A stretch of DNA of 64,000 bases. Source: Flavobacterium pokkalii. Its GTDB lineage: Bacteria; Bacteroidota; Bacteroidia; Flavobacteriales; Flavobacteriaceae. The stretch is from assembly GCF_014596575.1 (NCBI RefSeq), contig NZ_NASZ01000015.1:1-64000 (forward strand), read 5' to 3'. A model generated the notes under the pieces. The model worked only from the letters and a program-made list of their open reading frames with translations. It made no database searches and was not told the origin of the DNA. The translations under genes and the position numbers were made by a program. Below are positions 26,041 through 35,421 of this stretch, piece after piece. Each line of letters starts with the position of its first letter. Positions within the stretch are counted from its first letter, which is position 1.

Positions 26041-26640
26041 TTGAGCGACACTTTAGCAAAATATCTTCCTGAACATGCAGTCAAACCGGTTTTTGAGTTG
26101 ATTGTAGAAAACAGGGTACATTTAAAAATTGTTAACGAACGAGCAACCCGTCATGGTGATTATAGAAAAGCGGTGAACGGAAAACATGAAATTACTGTAA
26201 ACGGCAGTTTGAATAAGTACCGTTTTTTAATTACGCTTATTCATGAGATTGCGCATTTAGTGGCTTTTGAAAAATTTGGTCGCAACATCAAACCACATGG
26301 AAACGAATGGAAATATGTTTTTCAGCAATTGATGGTGCCTTACATTCGACCTGAAATTTTTCCCAATCAATTACTGCCATTGTTAGCAAGACATTTTAGA
26401 AATCCAAGCGCCAGCAGCGATACAGATACTACTTTGTCGCTTGCTTTAAAACAATTTGATAAACAAAACGATAAAAATTATGTTTTCGAAATTCCCTACG
26501 GCAGCGTCTTCCGAATTAAAAATGGAAAGGTTTTTAAAAAGATAGCTGTGCGTACCAAACGTTTTGAATGCTTGGAAATCAATTCCGGACGATTGTATTT
26601 GTTTAATCCGAATGCTGAGGTGGAACTCATTAGAGATTAA
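26041..26640 (+). CDS. SprT-like zinc metallopeptidase-type protein
   Basis: 199 residues with the SprT-like domain in the first half: HEIAH at residues 68-72 and a further His at 86 (KPHGNEW), the expected zinc ligands and catalytic Glu. The second half (about 130-199) is small and beta-rich. The start is TTG at 26041: an in-frame TAA lies two codons upstream, no ATG follows before the conserved region, and AAAAAGAA precedes it. SprT/Spartan relatives cleave DNA-protein crosslinks in other organisms; activity here is not shown. Confidence 0.8.
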   Translation: MSDTLAKYLPEHAVKPVFELIVENRVHLKIVNERATRHGDYRKAVNGKHEITVNGSLNKYRFLITLIHEIAHLVAFEKFGRNIKPHGNEWKYVFQQLMVPYIRPEIFPNQLLPLLARHFRNPSASSDTDTTLSLALKQFDKQNDKNYVFEIPYGSVFRIKNGKVFKKIAVRTKRFECLEINSGRLYLFNPNAEVELIRD

Positions 26641-26643
26641 AAA

Positions 26644-26703
26644 AAATCCCAAATTCCAATTGTTACACTGAGCTTGTCGAAGTAATTGGAATTTGGGGTT
26701 TTC
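26644..26703. terminator. Bidirectional terminator with a repeat-like loop
   Basis: Arms of about 18-19 bp (26644-26661 with 26684-26703, one G-T pair) end two convergent genes. The 22-nt loop contains CACTGAGCTTGTCGAAGT, a string I recall as widely dispersed in Bacteroidota intergenic DNA. Confidence 0.75.
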
Positions 26704-26720
26704 TTTTGAAAAGTTGTGAA

Positions 26721-27485
26721 TTAATAGCCTTTCAAATGGGCTTCTCTCACTTTTTTGAATAAGTTGGAAGAATACACAAAGGCAACTACAGCTTCATTGT
26801 CGGTTCGGAAAATTTCTTCTTTAGTTCCTTCCCAGGCTTTTATGCCGTTTTTTAGGAAAAGAATTTTTTCGCCAATTTCCATTACCGAGTTCATATCGTG
26901 CGTGTTGATTACGGTGGTAATATTGTATTCTTCGGTGATTTCTTTGATCAGGTTGTCAATCAGGATGGAAGTGTTTGGATCCAGTCCCGAGTTGGGTTCG
27001 TCACAAAATAAATATTTTGGGTTGTTCACAATAGCGCGGGCAATAGCCACACGTTTTTGCATTCCTCCTGAAATTTCAGAAGGTAATTTGTTATGAGCAT
27101 CGATTAGATTTACTCTTTTTAAAACAAAATCAACACGGTCGTTGATTTCCGATTTACTTTTGTTAGTAAACATTTTTAATGGAAAAGCCACATTTTCGGC
27201 CACACTCATCGAGTCGAATAAGGCACTTCCCTGGAATACCATCCCAATTTCGGTACGTAAATCTCTTTTTTCTTCGTCACTTAAGTCGGAATAAATACGT
27301 CCGTCAAAAGAAATAGTACCCACCTCAGGCTGGTGAATTCCTAACAAACTTTTTAATAATACTGTTTTTCCGGAACCACTTTGACCAATAATCAGGTTAG
27401 TCTTTCCGGTTTCGAAAACAGTGCTGACTCCTTTCAGAATTTTGCTTTCGCCAAATGATTTTTCAACGTCTTTAACTTCTATCAT
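26721..27485 (-). CDS. ABC transporter ATPase, Mla type
   Basis: 254 residues. Walker A is GQSGSGKTVLLK (about 34-45), the signature is SGGMQKRVAIARA (about 140), and Walker B is LFCDEPNSGLDP. The SGGMQKR variant of the signature is typical for MlaF-like ATPases, which with MlaE move phospholipids between the two membranes. It overlaps the permease gene by 4 bp, indicating translational coupling. No MlaD-like MCE protein is adjacent. Direction and substrate of transport are inferred from the family. Confidence 0.85.
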   Translation of the reverse strand: MIEVKDVEKSFGESKILKGVSTVFETGKTNLIIGQSGSGKTVLLKSLLGIHQPEVGTISFDGRIYSDLSDEEKRDLRTEIGMVFQGSALFDSMSVAENVAFPLKMFTNKSKSEINDRVDFVLKRVNLIDAHNKLPSEISGGMQKRVAIARAIVNNPKYLFCDEPNSGLDPNTSILIDNLIKEITEEYNITTVINTHDMNSVMEIGEKILFLKNGIKAWEGTKEEIFRTDNEAVVAFVYSSNLFKKVREAHLKGY

Positions 27486-28231
27486 GAGCCTAATAATAAC
27501 TGTGTTAATATATAATTGAAAAGAATAATGGAAACTGAGGTCCAGACAAAGGAAACCGTACTGGCTTTACCTACTTCAAGTGCACCGCCTTTCATATAAT
27601 AGCCGTGAAATGACGGAATAGTAGCCAAAAGCATAGCGAATATGAAGGTTTTGATAAAAGCATAGGTAATGTGAAACGGAATAAATTGCATTTGCGCACC
27701 GGTAACAAAGTCGGTACTGGTGGTAAATCCACCGTAAACGCCAGCCAGCCATCCTCCAAAAATACCCAAAAACATACTGATTCCAATAACAAACGGATAC
27801 AATAGTAAAGCGATAATTTTCGGGAAAACCAAGTAATTTAAAGAGTTAACTCCCATTACTTCCAAAGCGTCAATTTGTTCGGTAACACGCATGGTTCCAA
27901 TACTGGAAGTGATAAAAGATCCCATTTTTCCGGCCATAATTACCGAAATAAAAGTAGGGGCAAATTCCAGAATTACTGACTGACGTGTCGCAAAACCAAT
28001 CAGGTATTTTGGAATCAAAGGATTGGTAAGGTTTAATGCGGTTTGAATGGAAACAACTCCACCCACGAAAAAGGAAATAAAAGCAACAATTCCAAGTGAA
28101 CCAATGATTAAATCGTCAATTTCTTTAAAGATAAGATTTCGCATCATCGACCATTTGGTCTGTTTGCTAAAAATCTCTTTGAGCATTAAAAAGTATCTTC
28201 CTATTTGGGATAAATATCGAATGAGCATCAT
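27482..28231 (-). CDS. MlaE-type ABC transporter permease
   Basis: 249 residues, five or six membrane segments. The family core is visible: GGVVSIQTALNL, RQSVILEFAPTFISVIMAGKMGSFITSSIGTMRVTEQIDALEVMGVN and LFGYPF-like regions. MlaE permeases take part in retrograde or anterograde lipid transport. It pairs with the ATPase downstream. Either of two adjacent ATG codons could be the start. Confidence 0.87.
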   Translation of the reverse strand: MMLIRYLSQIGRYFLMLKEIFSKQTKWSMMRNLIFKEIDDLIIGSLGIVAFISFFVGGVVSIQTALNLTNPLIPKYLIGFATRQSVILEFAPTFISVIMAGKMGSFITSSIGTMRVTEQIDALEVMGVNSLNYLVFPKIIALLLYPFVIGISMFLGIFGGWLAGVYGGFTTSTDFVTGAQMQFIPFHITYAFIKTFIFAMLLATIPSFHGYYMKGGALEVGKASTVSFVWTSVSIILFNYILTQLLLGS

Positions 28232-28262
28232 AGTTTTTGAATATTGGCTAAAATAAAAAGAA

Positions 28263-28290
28263 GTTATGAGTTATGAGTTATGGGTTGTGA
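28263..28290. repeat. Heptanucleotide array (GTTATGA-type, 4 units)
   Basis: Four consecutive 7-bp units: GTTATGA, GTTATGA, GTTATGG, GTTGTGA. It lies just upstream of the permease gene. Further on (about 28392-28412) a 9-bp unit CTTATATGG occurs twice. Confidence 0.8.
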
Positions 28291-28425
28291 GTTTTTTAAT
28301 TGACAAAATAATTAAAACCATTTGTTTTGAACTTACTTGGACTTTTAATTAAACAACTTTTTGTCTTAATATGTGAGTTAAAAAAAACTTATATGGCTTA
28401 TATGGTTTGAATTATTAGTGCATCT

Positions 28426-29274
28426 TTAAAATAGCTTTTCTTTCATCTTTTTTAATCGGTATTGACGAATGAATTTTGCCTGTTCTTCATTGACTAACAA
28501 CGGTTTTTTCTCGGATTTTGCTTTTAAAAAACCTTTGATGTAATCCAAAAATAAGAATGGTTTTTTCTTCATCATCGCTAGTTTTGCTGAAGCAATGGCA
28601 GTAATCCAAAATCCGTAACCTAAGGTGTAAAAAGCTTCTCCCTGCTTGTAACGCGCTGTTTTGTTGTAGTTAGCTCCGGTAGGTTTTAAATGTTTCACTT
28701 TCAAAGAGGCATCGGTAACGACTTTCCAATTGTAAAATTTACATAACAATTCGTCAACAGTGTCCCAACCCATTTGTGGACGCAAACCGCCAATTTGCTT
28801 GAAAGTTTCTTTTCGGTAAGCTTTCAAAGCGCCTCGAATATGATCTTTATCGGTTAGGTTTTCTAAAACCCATTCGCCATTTTTTTCAATATAGCAAAAT
28901 CCGCCAACCATCCCAATGCGTTCATCGGATTGAAAATGCTTGGTGATGGTTTCGAAATAATTCGTTGGAAAAATTAAATCGGCATCCAGTTTTACAATCA
29001 CATCATAATCATCATCCAAAGTTTCAAAACCGGTTTGAAAGGCCTGAATTACTTTGCTTCCGGGTAAATGAATCGCACTTGATTTTTTTTCGACTAAAGA
29101 AATAAACGGATTTTCTTTGGCGAAAGCCTGAACAATTTCGGCCGTTTTATCCGTCGAATTATCGTTTACAATGACTACTTTTTTAGGTAAAAGTGTTTGT
29201 GAAACCAGAGATTCTAAGGTTAAAGCAATAAATTCTTCTTCGTTGTGTGCAGGAATAACCAGATAGTAGTTCAT
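28426..29274 (-). CDS. GT2 family glycosyltransferase
   Basis: 282 residues, GT-A fold. The N-terminus YYLVIPAHNEEEFIALTLESL and VNDNSTDKT fit GT2, followed by the DxD-type KLDADLIF (about residue 98) that binds metal and nucleotide-sugar. A later WDTVDE may hold the acidic catalytic residue. The C-terminus has a short hydrophobic and basic tail. It belongs to a minus-strand run with a methyltransferase (84 bp upstream) and a KAS III-like gene, hinting at assembly of a glycosylated lipid, but the product is unknown. Confidence 0.82.
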   Translation of the reverse strand: MNYYLVIPAHNEEEFIALTLESLVSQTLLPKKVVIVNDNSTDKTAEIVQAFAKENPFISLVEKKSSAIHLPGSKVIQAFQTGFETLDDDYDVIVKLDADLIFPTNYFETITKHFQSDERIGMVGGFCYIEKNGEWVLENLTDKDHIRGALKAYRKETFKQIGGLRPQMGWDTVDELLCKFYNWKVVTDASLKVKHLKPTGANYNKTARYKQGEAFYTLGYGFWITAIASAKLAMMKKKPFLFLDYIKGFLKAKSEKKPLLVNEEQAKFIRQYRLKKMKEKLF

Positions 29275-29282
29275 TTATGAAA

Positions 29283-29358
29283 TTTTAGATTTCAGATTTT
29301 AGATTTCAGATTTGTAATTGTCTAAAATATAAAAATCAAAAATCGTTAATCAATAATC
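29283..29358. repeat. Heptanucleotide arrays filling the methyltransferase-GT2 spacer
   Basis: 29283-29310 is TTTTAGA, TTTCAGA, TTTTAGA, TTTCAGA. 29324-29358 is a second phased set: AAAATAT, AAAAATC, AAAAATC, GTTAATC, AATAATC. Together they take up most of the 84-bp spacer and run up to the methyltransferase stop codon. Confidence 0.8.
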
Positions 29359-29886
29359 TTAATTTTTTACTCTCTCAGCAAATACAATATAATATCGTGG
29401 AGTGAAATATCGTAATAAAGGTCGGAAACCAAATTTCTTTACCGGATGAGTAAATTTTTCTCTGGCGGTAATTTTCCAGCCAGTTTTTTCTAAAAGCCAA
29501 TCCAATTGCCAGTCTTCAAATTCGTGATAATGGCGGTCCCACATGTCAGTTTTGCTTCGGTATGCCGGAGAGAACCATAAGCGTAGCGGAATTGAGATGA
29601 CTAATTTATCGCATTTTACATTTTCTAAAACGGTGTACGGATTCAATAAATGTTCGAAAATTTCAAAAGCGGTAAAAACCTCATAAGTTTCCTTTTGTAA
29701 AGCCGATTGGTCTTTGTCTAAATCTTCTCCGCCAGTGTTTTTTACCTGATAACCATTCTCCTGCATAATTTTGGAAAACGGATTTGGAACTCCTAAGTCA
29801 AAAATGGTTTCAGAAGTTGAAACGTGTTTTTTTAAAAAATCTAAGGTGTGTTTGAATCGTTTATTAGGAAAAGTTTTTTCGTACAT
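29359..29886 (-). CDS. Class I SAM-dependent methyltransferase
   Basis: 175 residues. The SAM-binding region is seen in ETIFDLGVPNPFSKIMQENGY (about 25-45, a weak motif I) and AFEIFEHLLNPYTVLENVKCDKLVISIP, the usual motif of Methyltransf_11/23-type enzymes. RDRHYHEFEDWQL-like sequence (WDRHYHEFEDWQ) follows. ATG at 29886 is used; the open frame continues 26 codons upstream but without conserved character. The protein is short for its class and the first motif is poor in Gly, so the substrate and even activity are uncertain. Confidence 0.72.
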   Translation of the reverse strand: MYEKTFPNKRFKHTLDFLKKHVSTSETIFDLGVPNPFSKIMQENGYQVKNTGGEDLDKDQSALQKETYEVFTAFEIFEHLLNPYTVLENVKCDKLVISIPLRLWFSPAYRSKTDMWDRHYHEFEDWQLDWLLEKTGWKITAREKFTHPVKKFGFRPLLRYFTPRYYIVFAERVKN

Positions 29887-29995
29887 AGTTATTGCTGGGA
29901 ACGAAGCAATTTTTCGTTCGTTTATGTTTAATAGTTGTCCAAAAATTTGTTTGCAAATGTACAAAGATATATCGCTTCTTTAGTGTTTTTTATAC

Positions 29996-30034
29996 CGCAA
30001 ATTATAAAACAGTTAAGGACTGAAATAATTTGCG
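29996..30034. other. 10-bp inverted repeat upstream of the methyltransferase gene
   Basis: CGCAAATTAT (29996-30005) pairs with ATAATTTGCG (30025-30034); a further AATTTGCGG follows directly. It could be an operator or a transcribed hairpin. No T tract follows. Confidence 0.45.
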
Positions 30035-30080
30035 AATTTGCGGTTGAATATTTTACATTTCGTTTCTGATTTACATAAAA

Positions 30081-30117
30081 AAATCCGCAACTTAAAAATA
30101 GTTTAGGTTGCGGATTT
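30081..30117 (-). terminator. Terminator after the KAS III-like gene
   Basis: A 16-bp stem with one G-T pair (30081-30096 with 30102-30117) is followed on the minus strand by a U tract. Confidence 0.8.
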
Positions 30118-30138
30118 GTATTTTAGATTCTGAAAAAA

Positions 30139-31197
30139 TTAGTATCTGTACACAAAAGCATTGATGTTCATCCCTGCTCCTACAGAAGCAAAAATAAGAA
30201 TGTCTCCTTTGTTGATTTCGTGATTTTCAATCTGACCATTCAGGATTAAATTAAATAGAGTAGGGACAGTTGCTACACTGCTGTTTCCTAAATCGTGAAT
30301 ACTCATAGGCATAATGTCGGCAGGAGCTTCTTTGTCGTATAATTTGTAAAAACGATCCACGATAGCTTCGTCCATTTTTTCATTCGCCTGATGAATCAGG
30401 ATTTTTTTGACTTCATCTATCGAAATACCGCTTTTGTCTAAACATTCTTTCATGGCCAAAGGAACGTTGCTTAAAGCAAATTCGTAAATTTTTCGACCGT
30501 ACATTTTGATGTAGTTAATGTTTTGGTCTAAGCCCGGATGATAGGATTTTCCGTTGAATAAAAAGCCAACTTCTTCTTCTGTGAAAGAAGCTGTTTCATA
30601 AGAAAGCATTCCGGTTTCATCATCTGAAACTTCAATAACAGTGGCTCCGGCTCCGTCAGAATAAATCATCGAATCGCGGTCGTGATCGTCAACCACTCTC
30701 GATAGCGTTTCGGCACCAATTACCAGACATTTTTTCGCCATTCCTGATTTGATAAAAGCATTGGCCTGCAATACACCTTCAACCCAGCCCGGACATCCAA
30801 AGATAAGATCGTAAGCCACGCATTTAGGATTTTTAATTCCTAATTTATGTTTCACACGGCTGGCTAAACTTGGAATCATATCCGATTGATTGCTTCCAAA
30901 TTTTACATCTCCAAAATTGTGTGCAAAAATGATATAATCTAAAGTTTCCGGATCAATTCCGCTGCTTTCGATTGCTTTTTGTGAAGCCAGAAAAGCTAAA
31001 TCAGAAGTGTTATGATGACTTTCTGAATAGCGCCTTTCTTCGATTCCTGTTATTGCTTTGAATTTTTTAATGATAACTTCATTCGATTGTTTGATGGGAG
31101 TTCCATCGTCGTTTAAAAATTGATGAAGTTCAAAGTATTTGTCTGAAATTACTCTTTCGGGTATGTAACTACCTGTTCCGGTTATCTTTATTTTCAT
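30139..31197 (-). CDS. 3-oxoacyl-ACP synthase III-like protein
   Basis: 352 residues, thiolase fold of the KAS III (FabH) class, which condenses an acyl-CoA with malonyl-ACP. The catalytic triad is intact: Cys in LIFGCPGWVEGV (about 121), His in ILIHQANEKMDE (about 270) and Asn in HDLGNSSVATVPTL (about 310). It is longer than E. coli FabH, with inserts near the N-terminus, so it may be a specialised paralogue rather than the housekeeping initiator. I use ATG at 31197 (MKIKITGTGSY); an upstream ATG adds 16 residues without support. It is in a minus-strand run with GT2 and methyltransferase genes. Confidence 0.85.
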   Translation of the reverse strand: MKIKITGTGSYIPERVISDKYFELHQFLNDDGTPIKQSNEVIIKKFKAITGIEERRYSESHHNTSDLAFLASQKAIESSGIDPETLDYIIFAHNFGDVKFGSNQSDMIPSLASRVKHKLGIKNPKCVAYDLIFGCPGWVEGVLQANAFIKSGMAKKCLVIGAETLSRVVDDHDRDSMIYSDGAGATVIEVSDDETGMLSYETASFTEEEVGFLFNGKSYHPGLDQNINYIKMYGRKIYEFALSNVPLAMKECLDKSGISIDEVKKILIHQANEKMDEAIVDRFYKLYDKEAPADIMPMSIHDLGNSSVATVPTLFNLILNGQIENHEINKGDILIFASVGAGMNINAFVYRY

Positions 31198-31390
31198 TAG
31201 ATTAGTTCTGTTAAAAAGGGCGGCAATAGGTTTGTATTTCATCAATCGGTTGAAGAATACTAAATGCTATGCAATTGGCAAAAATACTGATATTTTTTTA
31301 AGAAAATTAAATTCAGCCTGCTTTAATTTTTAATTACAGAAAGTTCTTTAATAATTAAATATTTAGGCTTTTCGAGATTTGTTGGGCAAA

Positions 31391-31422
31391 AAAATGCCCC
31401 GATAAACCGAGGCATTTTAAAT
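31391..31422 (-). terminator. Terminator after gcvP
   Basis: AAAATGCC (31391-31398) pairs with GGCATTTT (31411-31418), with further partial pairing inside and an A tract at 31388-31394 that reads as U on the minus strand. Confidence 0.75.
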
Positions 31423-31438
31423 GAATATTTTGTGTTAA

Positions 31439-34288
31439 TTAGCTTTCCATATACGCTTCAATTGGCGCACAAGAACAAACTAAATTTCTGTCTCCATAAG
31501 CATCATCAACACGACGAACTGATGGCCAGAATTTGTTTTCTGCAATATAATCCAGTGGATAAGCAGCCGTTTCACGAGAATATGGGAAATTCCAAGTGTC
31601 TGCGGTTAACATCGCTAAAGTATGAGGTGCGTTTTTCAAGACATTATTTTTGTCATCGGCATTGGCTGCTTCAATTTCTTGTCTAATAGCAATCAGTGCA
31701 TCACAAAAACGATCTAATTCTGCCAAATCTTCCGATTCTGTAGGTTCAATCATTAAAGTTCCCGCAACTGGGAAAGAAACCGTAGGCGCGTGGAAACCGT
31801 AATCCATTAAACGTTTAGCGATATCACCTACTTCAATTCCGTTTTGTTTGAAAGCACGGCAATCTAAGATCATTTCGTGAGCAGCTCTTCCGCATTCTCC
31901 AGTGTAAAGAATAGGGTAGTGTCCTTCAAAACGAGATTTCATGTAGTTTGCATTTAAGATAGCATGTTCAGTTGCACTTTTTAATCCTTCAGCTCCCATC
32001 ATCGTGATGTACCCGTAAGAAATTAAACAAACTAAAGCTGATCCGTAAGGTGCGGAAGAAATAGCTGTAATGGCTTGCTCTCCGCCTACATTTAAGATTG
32101 GGTTGGTAGGTAAGAACGGAACTAATTTTTCGTTTACACAAATTGGTCCCACACCAGGTCCGCCACCTCCGTGAGGGATAGCGAATGTTTTGTGTAAGTT
32201 CAGGTGACAAACGTCCGCTCCAATAGTTGCAGGATTTGTTAAACCAACCTGAGCGTTCATATTGGCACCATCCATATATACTAATCCTCCGTTTTCGTGG
32301 ATTAATTTGGTGATTTCGATAATTGTTGATTCGTAAACTCCGTGAGTTGAAGGATATGTTACCATTAAACAAGATAAATCATCTTTGTGTTCAATAGCTT
32401 TTGCTCTTAAATCTTCTACGTCAATATTTCCTTCCGGAGTAGTTTTAGTTACGATGATTTTCATACCCGCCATTGCTGCCGAAGCCGGATTCGTTCCGTG
32501 AGCAGATGATGGAATCAAACATACATTACGGTAACCTTCACCACGAGACATGTGGTAAGCACGGATTGCCATCAAACCGGCGTATTCTCCCTGAGCTCCT
32601 GAGTTTGGTTGTAAAGTTGTACCAGTAAATCCAGTGATTACATTTAATTGCTCTTCTAATTTTTTAAGCATCGTGATGTAACCTTCAGCTTGTTCGATTG
32701 GAGCAAATGGGTGAATGCTGTTCCAGTTTGGCATGGATAATGGCAACATTTCAGAAGCAGCATTTAATTTCATGGTACAAGAACCTAAAGAAATCATAGA
32801 GTGATTCAATGATAAATCTTTTCGTTCTAATTTTTTGATATAACGCATCAACTGGCTTTCAGAATGATGGTTGTTGAAAACCTCATGCGTTAAGAAAGAT
32901 GAGGTTCTCTCTAAAGAAGCCGGTAATTGAGATGCAGTTGACAATTCAGAAATGGTGAAAGCATCTTTTCCAGTTGCTTCCGCAAAAATCGCAATGATTT
33001 GGTTGATGTCTGCAATTGAAGTTGTTTCGTTGAACGAAATCGAAATCGTTTCAGCGTCTACATAGAAGAAGTTAACTTCGTTTCTTTCAGCAACAGCTTT
33101 TACTTTTTGAGCATTCGCTTTTACTAAAATAGTATCAAAGAAAGCGGTATTGGTTTGATAAACGCCTAATTTGTTTAAAGCATCAGCCGTAGTAACAGCA
33201 GAAGCGTGAACTTTGTTGGCGATATATTTTAATCCCTTTGGGCCGTGATAAACCACGTACATACCAGCCATAACAGCTAATAATACTTGTGCTGTACAAA
33301 TGTTTGAAGTTGCTTTTTCACGTTTGATATGTTGCTCGCGCGTTCCTAAAGCCATACGTAAAGCACGGTTTCCGTTAGCATCGATAGAGACACCGATGAT
33401 ACGTCCCGGCATAGAACGCTTGTATTCTTCTTTCGTGGCAAAATAAGCTGCGTGAGGACCTCCATATCCCATTGGAATACCAAAACGTTGTGTAGTTCCC
33501 ACAACAACTGCAGCTCCCATTTCTCCCGGAGAAGTTAAAGTTGCCAAAGATAAAATATCGGCAGCAAAAGCTACTTTGATTTCGTTTGCTGCTGCTTTTG
33601 CGATAAAAGCTGTATAATCGTTTACCTGTCCGTATTTTCCAGGATATTGTAAAATAGCTCCGAAGAACTCATTGGAGAAATCAAAAGTTTCGTGGTTTCC
33701 TACAACTAATTCAATTCCGATTGGAGTTGAACGCGTTTGTAAAACGGATAATGTTTGAGGTAAAATTTCTTCAGAAACGAAGAATTTACAAATATTGTTT
33801 TTCTTTTGCTCACGAGAACGAACGTCAAATAATAAAGCCATCGCTTCAGCAGCAGCAGTACCTTCATCTAATAAAGAAGCATTGGCAATTTCCATTCCGG
33901 TTAATTCAATCACCATAGTTTGGAAATTTAAAATCGCTTCTAAACGACCTTGAGCAATTTCTGCCTGATAAGGAGTGTAAGCTGTGTACCATCCCGGGTT
34001 TTCAAAAATATTTCTTTGAATAGCCGCCGGTACAATCGTTGGGTGGTATCCCAAACCGATGTATGATTTGAAAACTTTATTTTTTTTGCCTAATTCCTGA
34101 ATATGATTGGCGTATTCATATTCGGTCATCGCCGGGTCAAGTATTAAATCATTTTTTAAACGAATTCCGTCCGGAAACGTTTCATAAAGTAATTGGCTCA
34201 TATCATTTACACCAATTGTTTTGAACATATGTTCTAGGTCAGTTTCTCTTGGCCCAATGTGTCTTAAAGCAAAAGCATCTGTTTTCAT
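31439..34288 (-). CDS. gcvP: Glycine dehydrogenase (decarboxylating), P protein
   Basis: 949 residues, full length for the single-chain form. It decarboxylates glycine and passes the aminomethyl group to the lipoyl H protein of the glycine cleavage system. The start [15 protein letters not shown] is typical. The PLP lysine lies in [21 protein letters not shown] (Lys about 698). The N-terminal half is the non-catalytic homologue expected in fused P proteins. The T and H proteins are not nearby. No glycine riboswitch is evident in the 138 bp upstream. Confidence 0.96.
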   Translation of the reverse strand: MKTDAFALRHIGPRETDLEHMFKTIGVNDMSQLLYETFPDGIRLKNDLILDPAMTEYEYANHIQELGKKNKVFKSYIGLGYHPTIVPAAIQRNIFENPGWYTAYTPYQAEIAQGRLEAILNFQTMVIELTGMEIANASLLDEGTAAAEAMALLFDVRSREQKKNNICKFFVSEEILPQTLSVLQTRSTPIGIELVVGNHETFDFSNEFFGAILQYPGKYGQVNDYTAFIAKAAANEIKVAFAADILSLATLTSPGEMGAAVVVGTTQRFGIPMGYGGPHAAYFATKEEYKRSMPGRIIGVSIDANGNRALRMALGTREQHIKREKATSNICTAQVLLAVMAGMYVVYHGPKGLKYIANKVHASAVTTADALNKLGVYQTNTAFFDTILVKANAQKVKAVAERNEVNFFYVDAETISISFNETTSIADINQIIAIFAEATGKDAFTISELSTASQLPASLERTSSFLTHEVFNNHHSESQLMRYIKKLERKDLSLNHSMISLGSCTMKLNAASEMLPLSMPNWNSIHPFAPIEQAEGYITMLKKLEEQLNVITGFTGTTLQPNSGAQGEYAGLMAIRAYHMSRGEGYRNVCLIPSSAHGTNPASAAMAGMKIIVTKTTPEGNIDVEDLRAKAIEHKDDLSCLMVTYPSTHGVYESTIIEITKLIHENGGLVYMDGANMNAQVGLTNPATIGADVCHLNLHKTFAIPHGGGGPGVGPICVNEKLVPFLPTNPILNVGGEQAITAISSAPYGSALVCLISYGYITMMGAEGLKSATEHAILNANYMKSRFEGHYPILYTGECGRAAHEMILDCRAFKQNGIEVGDIAKRLMDYGFHAPTVSFPVAGTLMIEPTESEDLAELDRFCDALIAIRQEIEAANADDKNNVLKNAPHTLAMLTADTWNFPYSRETAAYPLDYIAENKFWPSVRRVDDAYGDRNLVCSCAPIEAYMES

Positions 34289-34426
34289 CTAACTGTAAAA
34301 AAGTTTCTGTTTTTTTGTGGCGCAAAAATAAGTATAATTCTAATCAAAATAATGCATTTTAGGATTCATTTTATTTGTTCAATGAAAAATTAATAAATAT
34401 TACCCTTAAATATTTATATTTGTTAG

Positions 34427-35239
34427 ATGATTCGTATTCAGAGCCTTTTTGATTTTTATCTAAAATCCAGCATTCACGTTGCTTTGTCGGTTTATGCGTT
34501 GGTGCGAATGACACAATACATGTTTGCAATACCTTATGATGAATCCATTGCTTTTTTTGCTTTCTTCGGGACAATTGTAGGATATAATTTCGTAAAATAC
34601 GATGCTTTGGCCAGAGCCAAAAAAAGAATGATGCGAAATGAGTTAAAATTGATTGCTTTTTTGAGCTTTATATCTTTTCTGGCGGTAGGTTTTTATTTCT
34701 TTCAACTGGAGTTAGTTACTCAAATAGTTGCTGTAGCTGTATTGATACTTACCTTGTTGTACACACTTCCTTTTTTCCCAAACCGCAGAAACGCACGAAA
34801 TTGGGCTGGGGTGAAAATTTACATAGTTGCTTTGTGTTGGGTAGGAGTCACTTTGATGTTGCCATTGGTTAATGCGCATCATGCTTTAGGTCAGGATTTT
34901 TTTATTAAGTGTGTGCAGCGTTTTATATTGGTTTTCGATTTGATTTTGGTTTTCGAAATTATCGATTTGAATAACGATGATCCGCATCTTAAAACCGTTC
35001 CACAGCAAATAGGCGTGAAGCGCACCAAATTATTAGGATTGCTATTGCTTGTTCCTTTTTATTTTCTGGAGTTTTTAAAAATTAATTTTGTCGAAAAACA
35101 GCTGTTGGTCAATTTGATTTTAGTGCTAATGCTTTCTGTCTTTTTGGTTTTTTCCAATGAAAAAAGGTCTAAATATTATTCGTCTTTTTGGGTGGAAAGT
35201 ATTCCTGTTATTTGGTGGCTTTTGGTGGTTTTGCTGTAA
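34427..35239 (+). CDS. UbiA-like integral membrane protein
   Basis: 270 residues, seven to nine hydrophobic segments. It resembles the UbiA prenyltransferase superfamily: the second Asp-rich motif reads EIIDLNNDDPHLKTVPQQIG (about residues 180-200), very close to the usual D-D-D-T-P-G pattern. The first motif, normally NDxxDxxxD, is only N54-F-V-K-Y-D59, so one or two metal-binding Asp residues are absent. It may be a divergent enzyme or a non-catalytic member. It stands alone on + and ends in a terminator. Confidence 0.65.
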   Translation: MIRIQSLFDFYLKSSIHVALSVYALVRMTQYMFAIPYDESIAFFAFFGTIVGYNFVKYDALARAKKRMMRNELKLIAFLSFISFLAVGFYFFQLELVTQIVAVAVLILTLLYTLPFFPNRRNARNWAGVKIYIVALCWVGVTLMLPLVNAHHALGQDFFIKCVQRFILVFDLILVFEIIDLNNDDPHLKTVPQQIGVKRTKLLGLLLLVPFYFLEFLKINFVEKQLLVNLILVLMLSVFLVFSNEKRSKYYSSFWVESIPVIWWLLVVLL

Positions 35240-35248
35240 AATAAAAAA

Positions 35249-35277
35249 AAACCGAAGCATTACTACTTCGGTTTATA
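35249..35277. terminator. Terminator after the UbiA-like gene
   Basis: AAACCGAAG (35249-35257) pairs with CTTCGGTTT (35266-35274). A tract of A precedes it, so it may also act on the minus strand. It is directly followed by the heptad array and gene remnant. Confidence 0.7.
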
Positions 35278-35312
35278 TCTGAAATCTGAATTCTAAAATC
35301 TGCAATCTAAAT
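35278..35312. repeat. Heptanucleotide array (TCTGAAA-type, 5 units)
   Basis: TCTGAAA, TCTGAAT, TCTAAAA, TCTGCAA, TCTAAAT in strict 7-bp phase. The last unit contains the stop codon of the peptidase remnant. A degenerate counterpart lies at 36569-36603 beside the intact peptidase gene. Confidence 0.8.
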
Positions 35313-35392
35313 CAATCCCGCTCTTCTTAATAAAGCATCTGGTTTTGGTTCCAGACCTCTAAAACGTTTGTATAGCGTCATTGGGTGTTTCG
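35307..35392 (-). pseudogene. Remnant of the 3' end of an M3 peptidase gene
   Basis: The minus strand encodes HPMTLYKRFRGLEPKPDALL and then RRAGLI followed by a stop. That is the C-terminus of the intact peptidase gene ending at 36598, with one residue changed (GLEPK for GQEPK). By my count there are about six base differences in about 80, and all but one are synonymous. This implies that the copy was a functional gene after it separated from the intact one. Upstream of about 35392 homology stops. The RES-domain gene lies directly behind it. Confidence 0.8.
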
Positions 35393-35421
35393 TGCATAAT
35401 CTTCATGCGAAAGGAATCGCG

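Noticed and set aside
31989..32372. 127-codon frame on - inside gcvP
   Set aside because: It is a different frame of gcvP with biased composition and no family resemblance.
34289..34426. Glycine riboswitch before gcvP
   Set aside because: Only 138 bp of AT-rich spacer without the conserved aptamer core.
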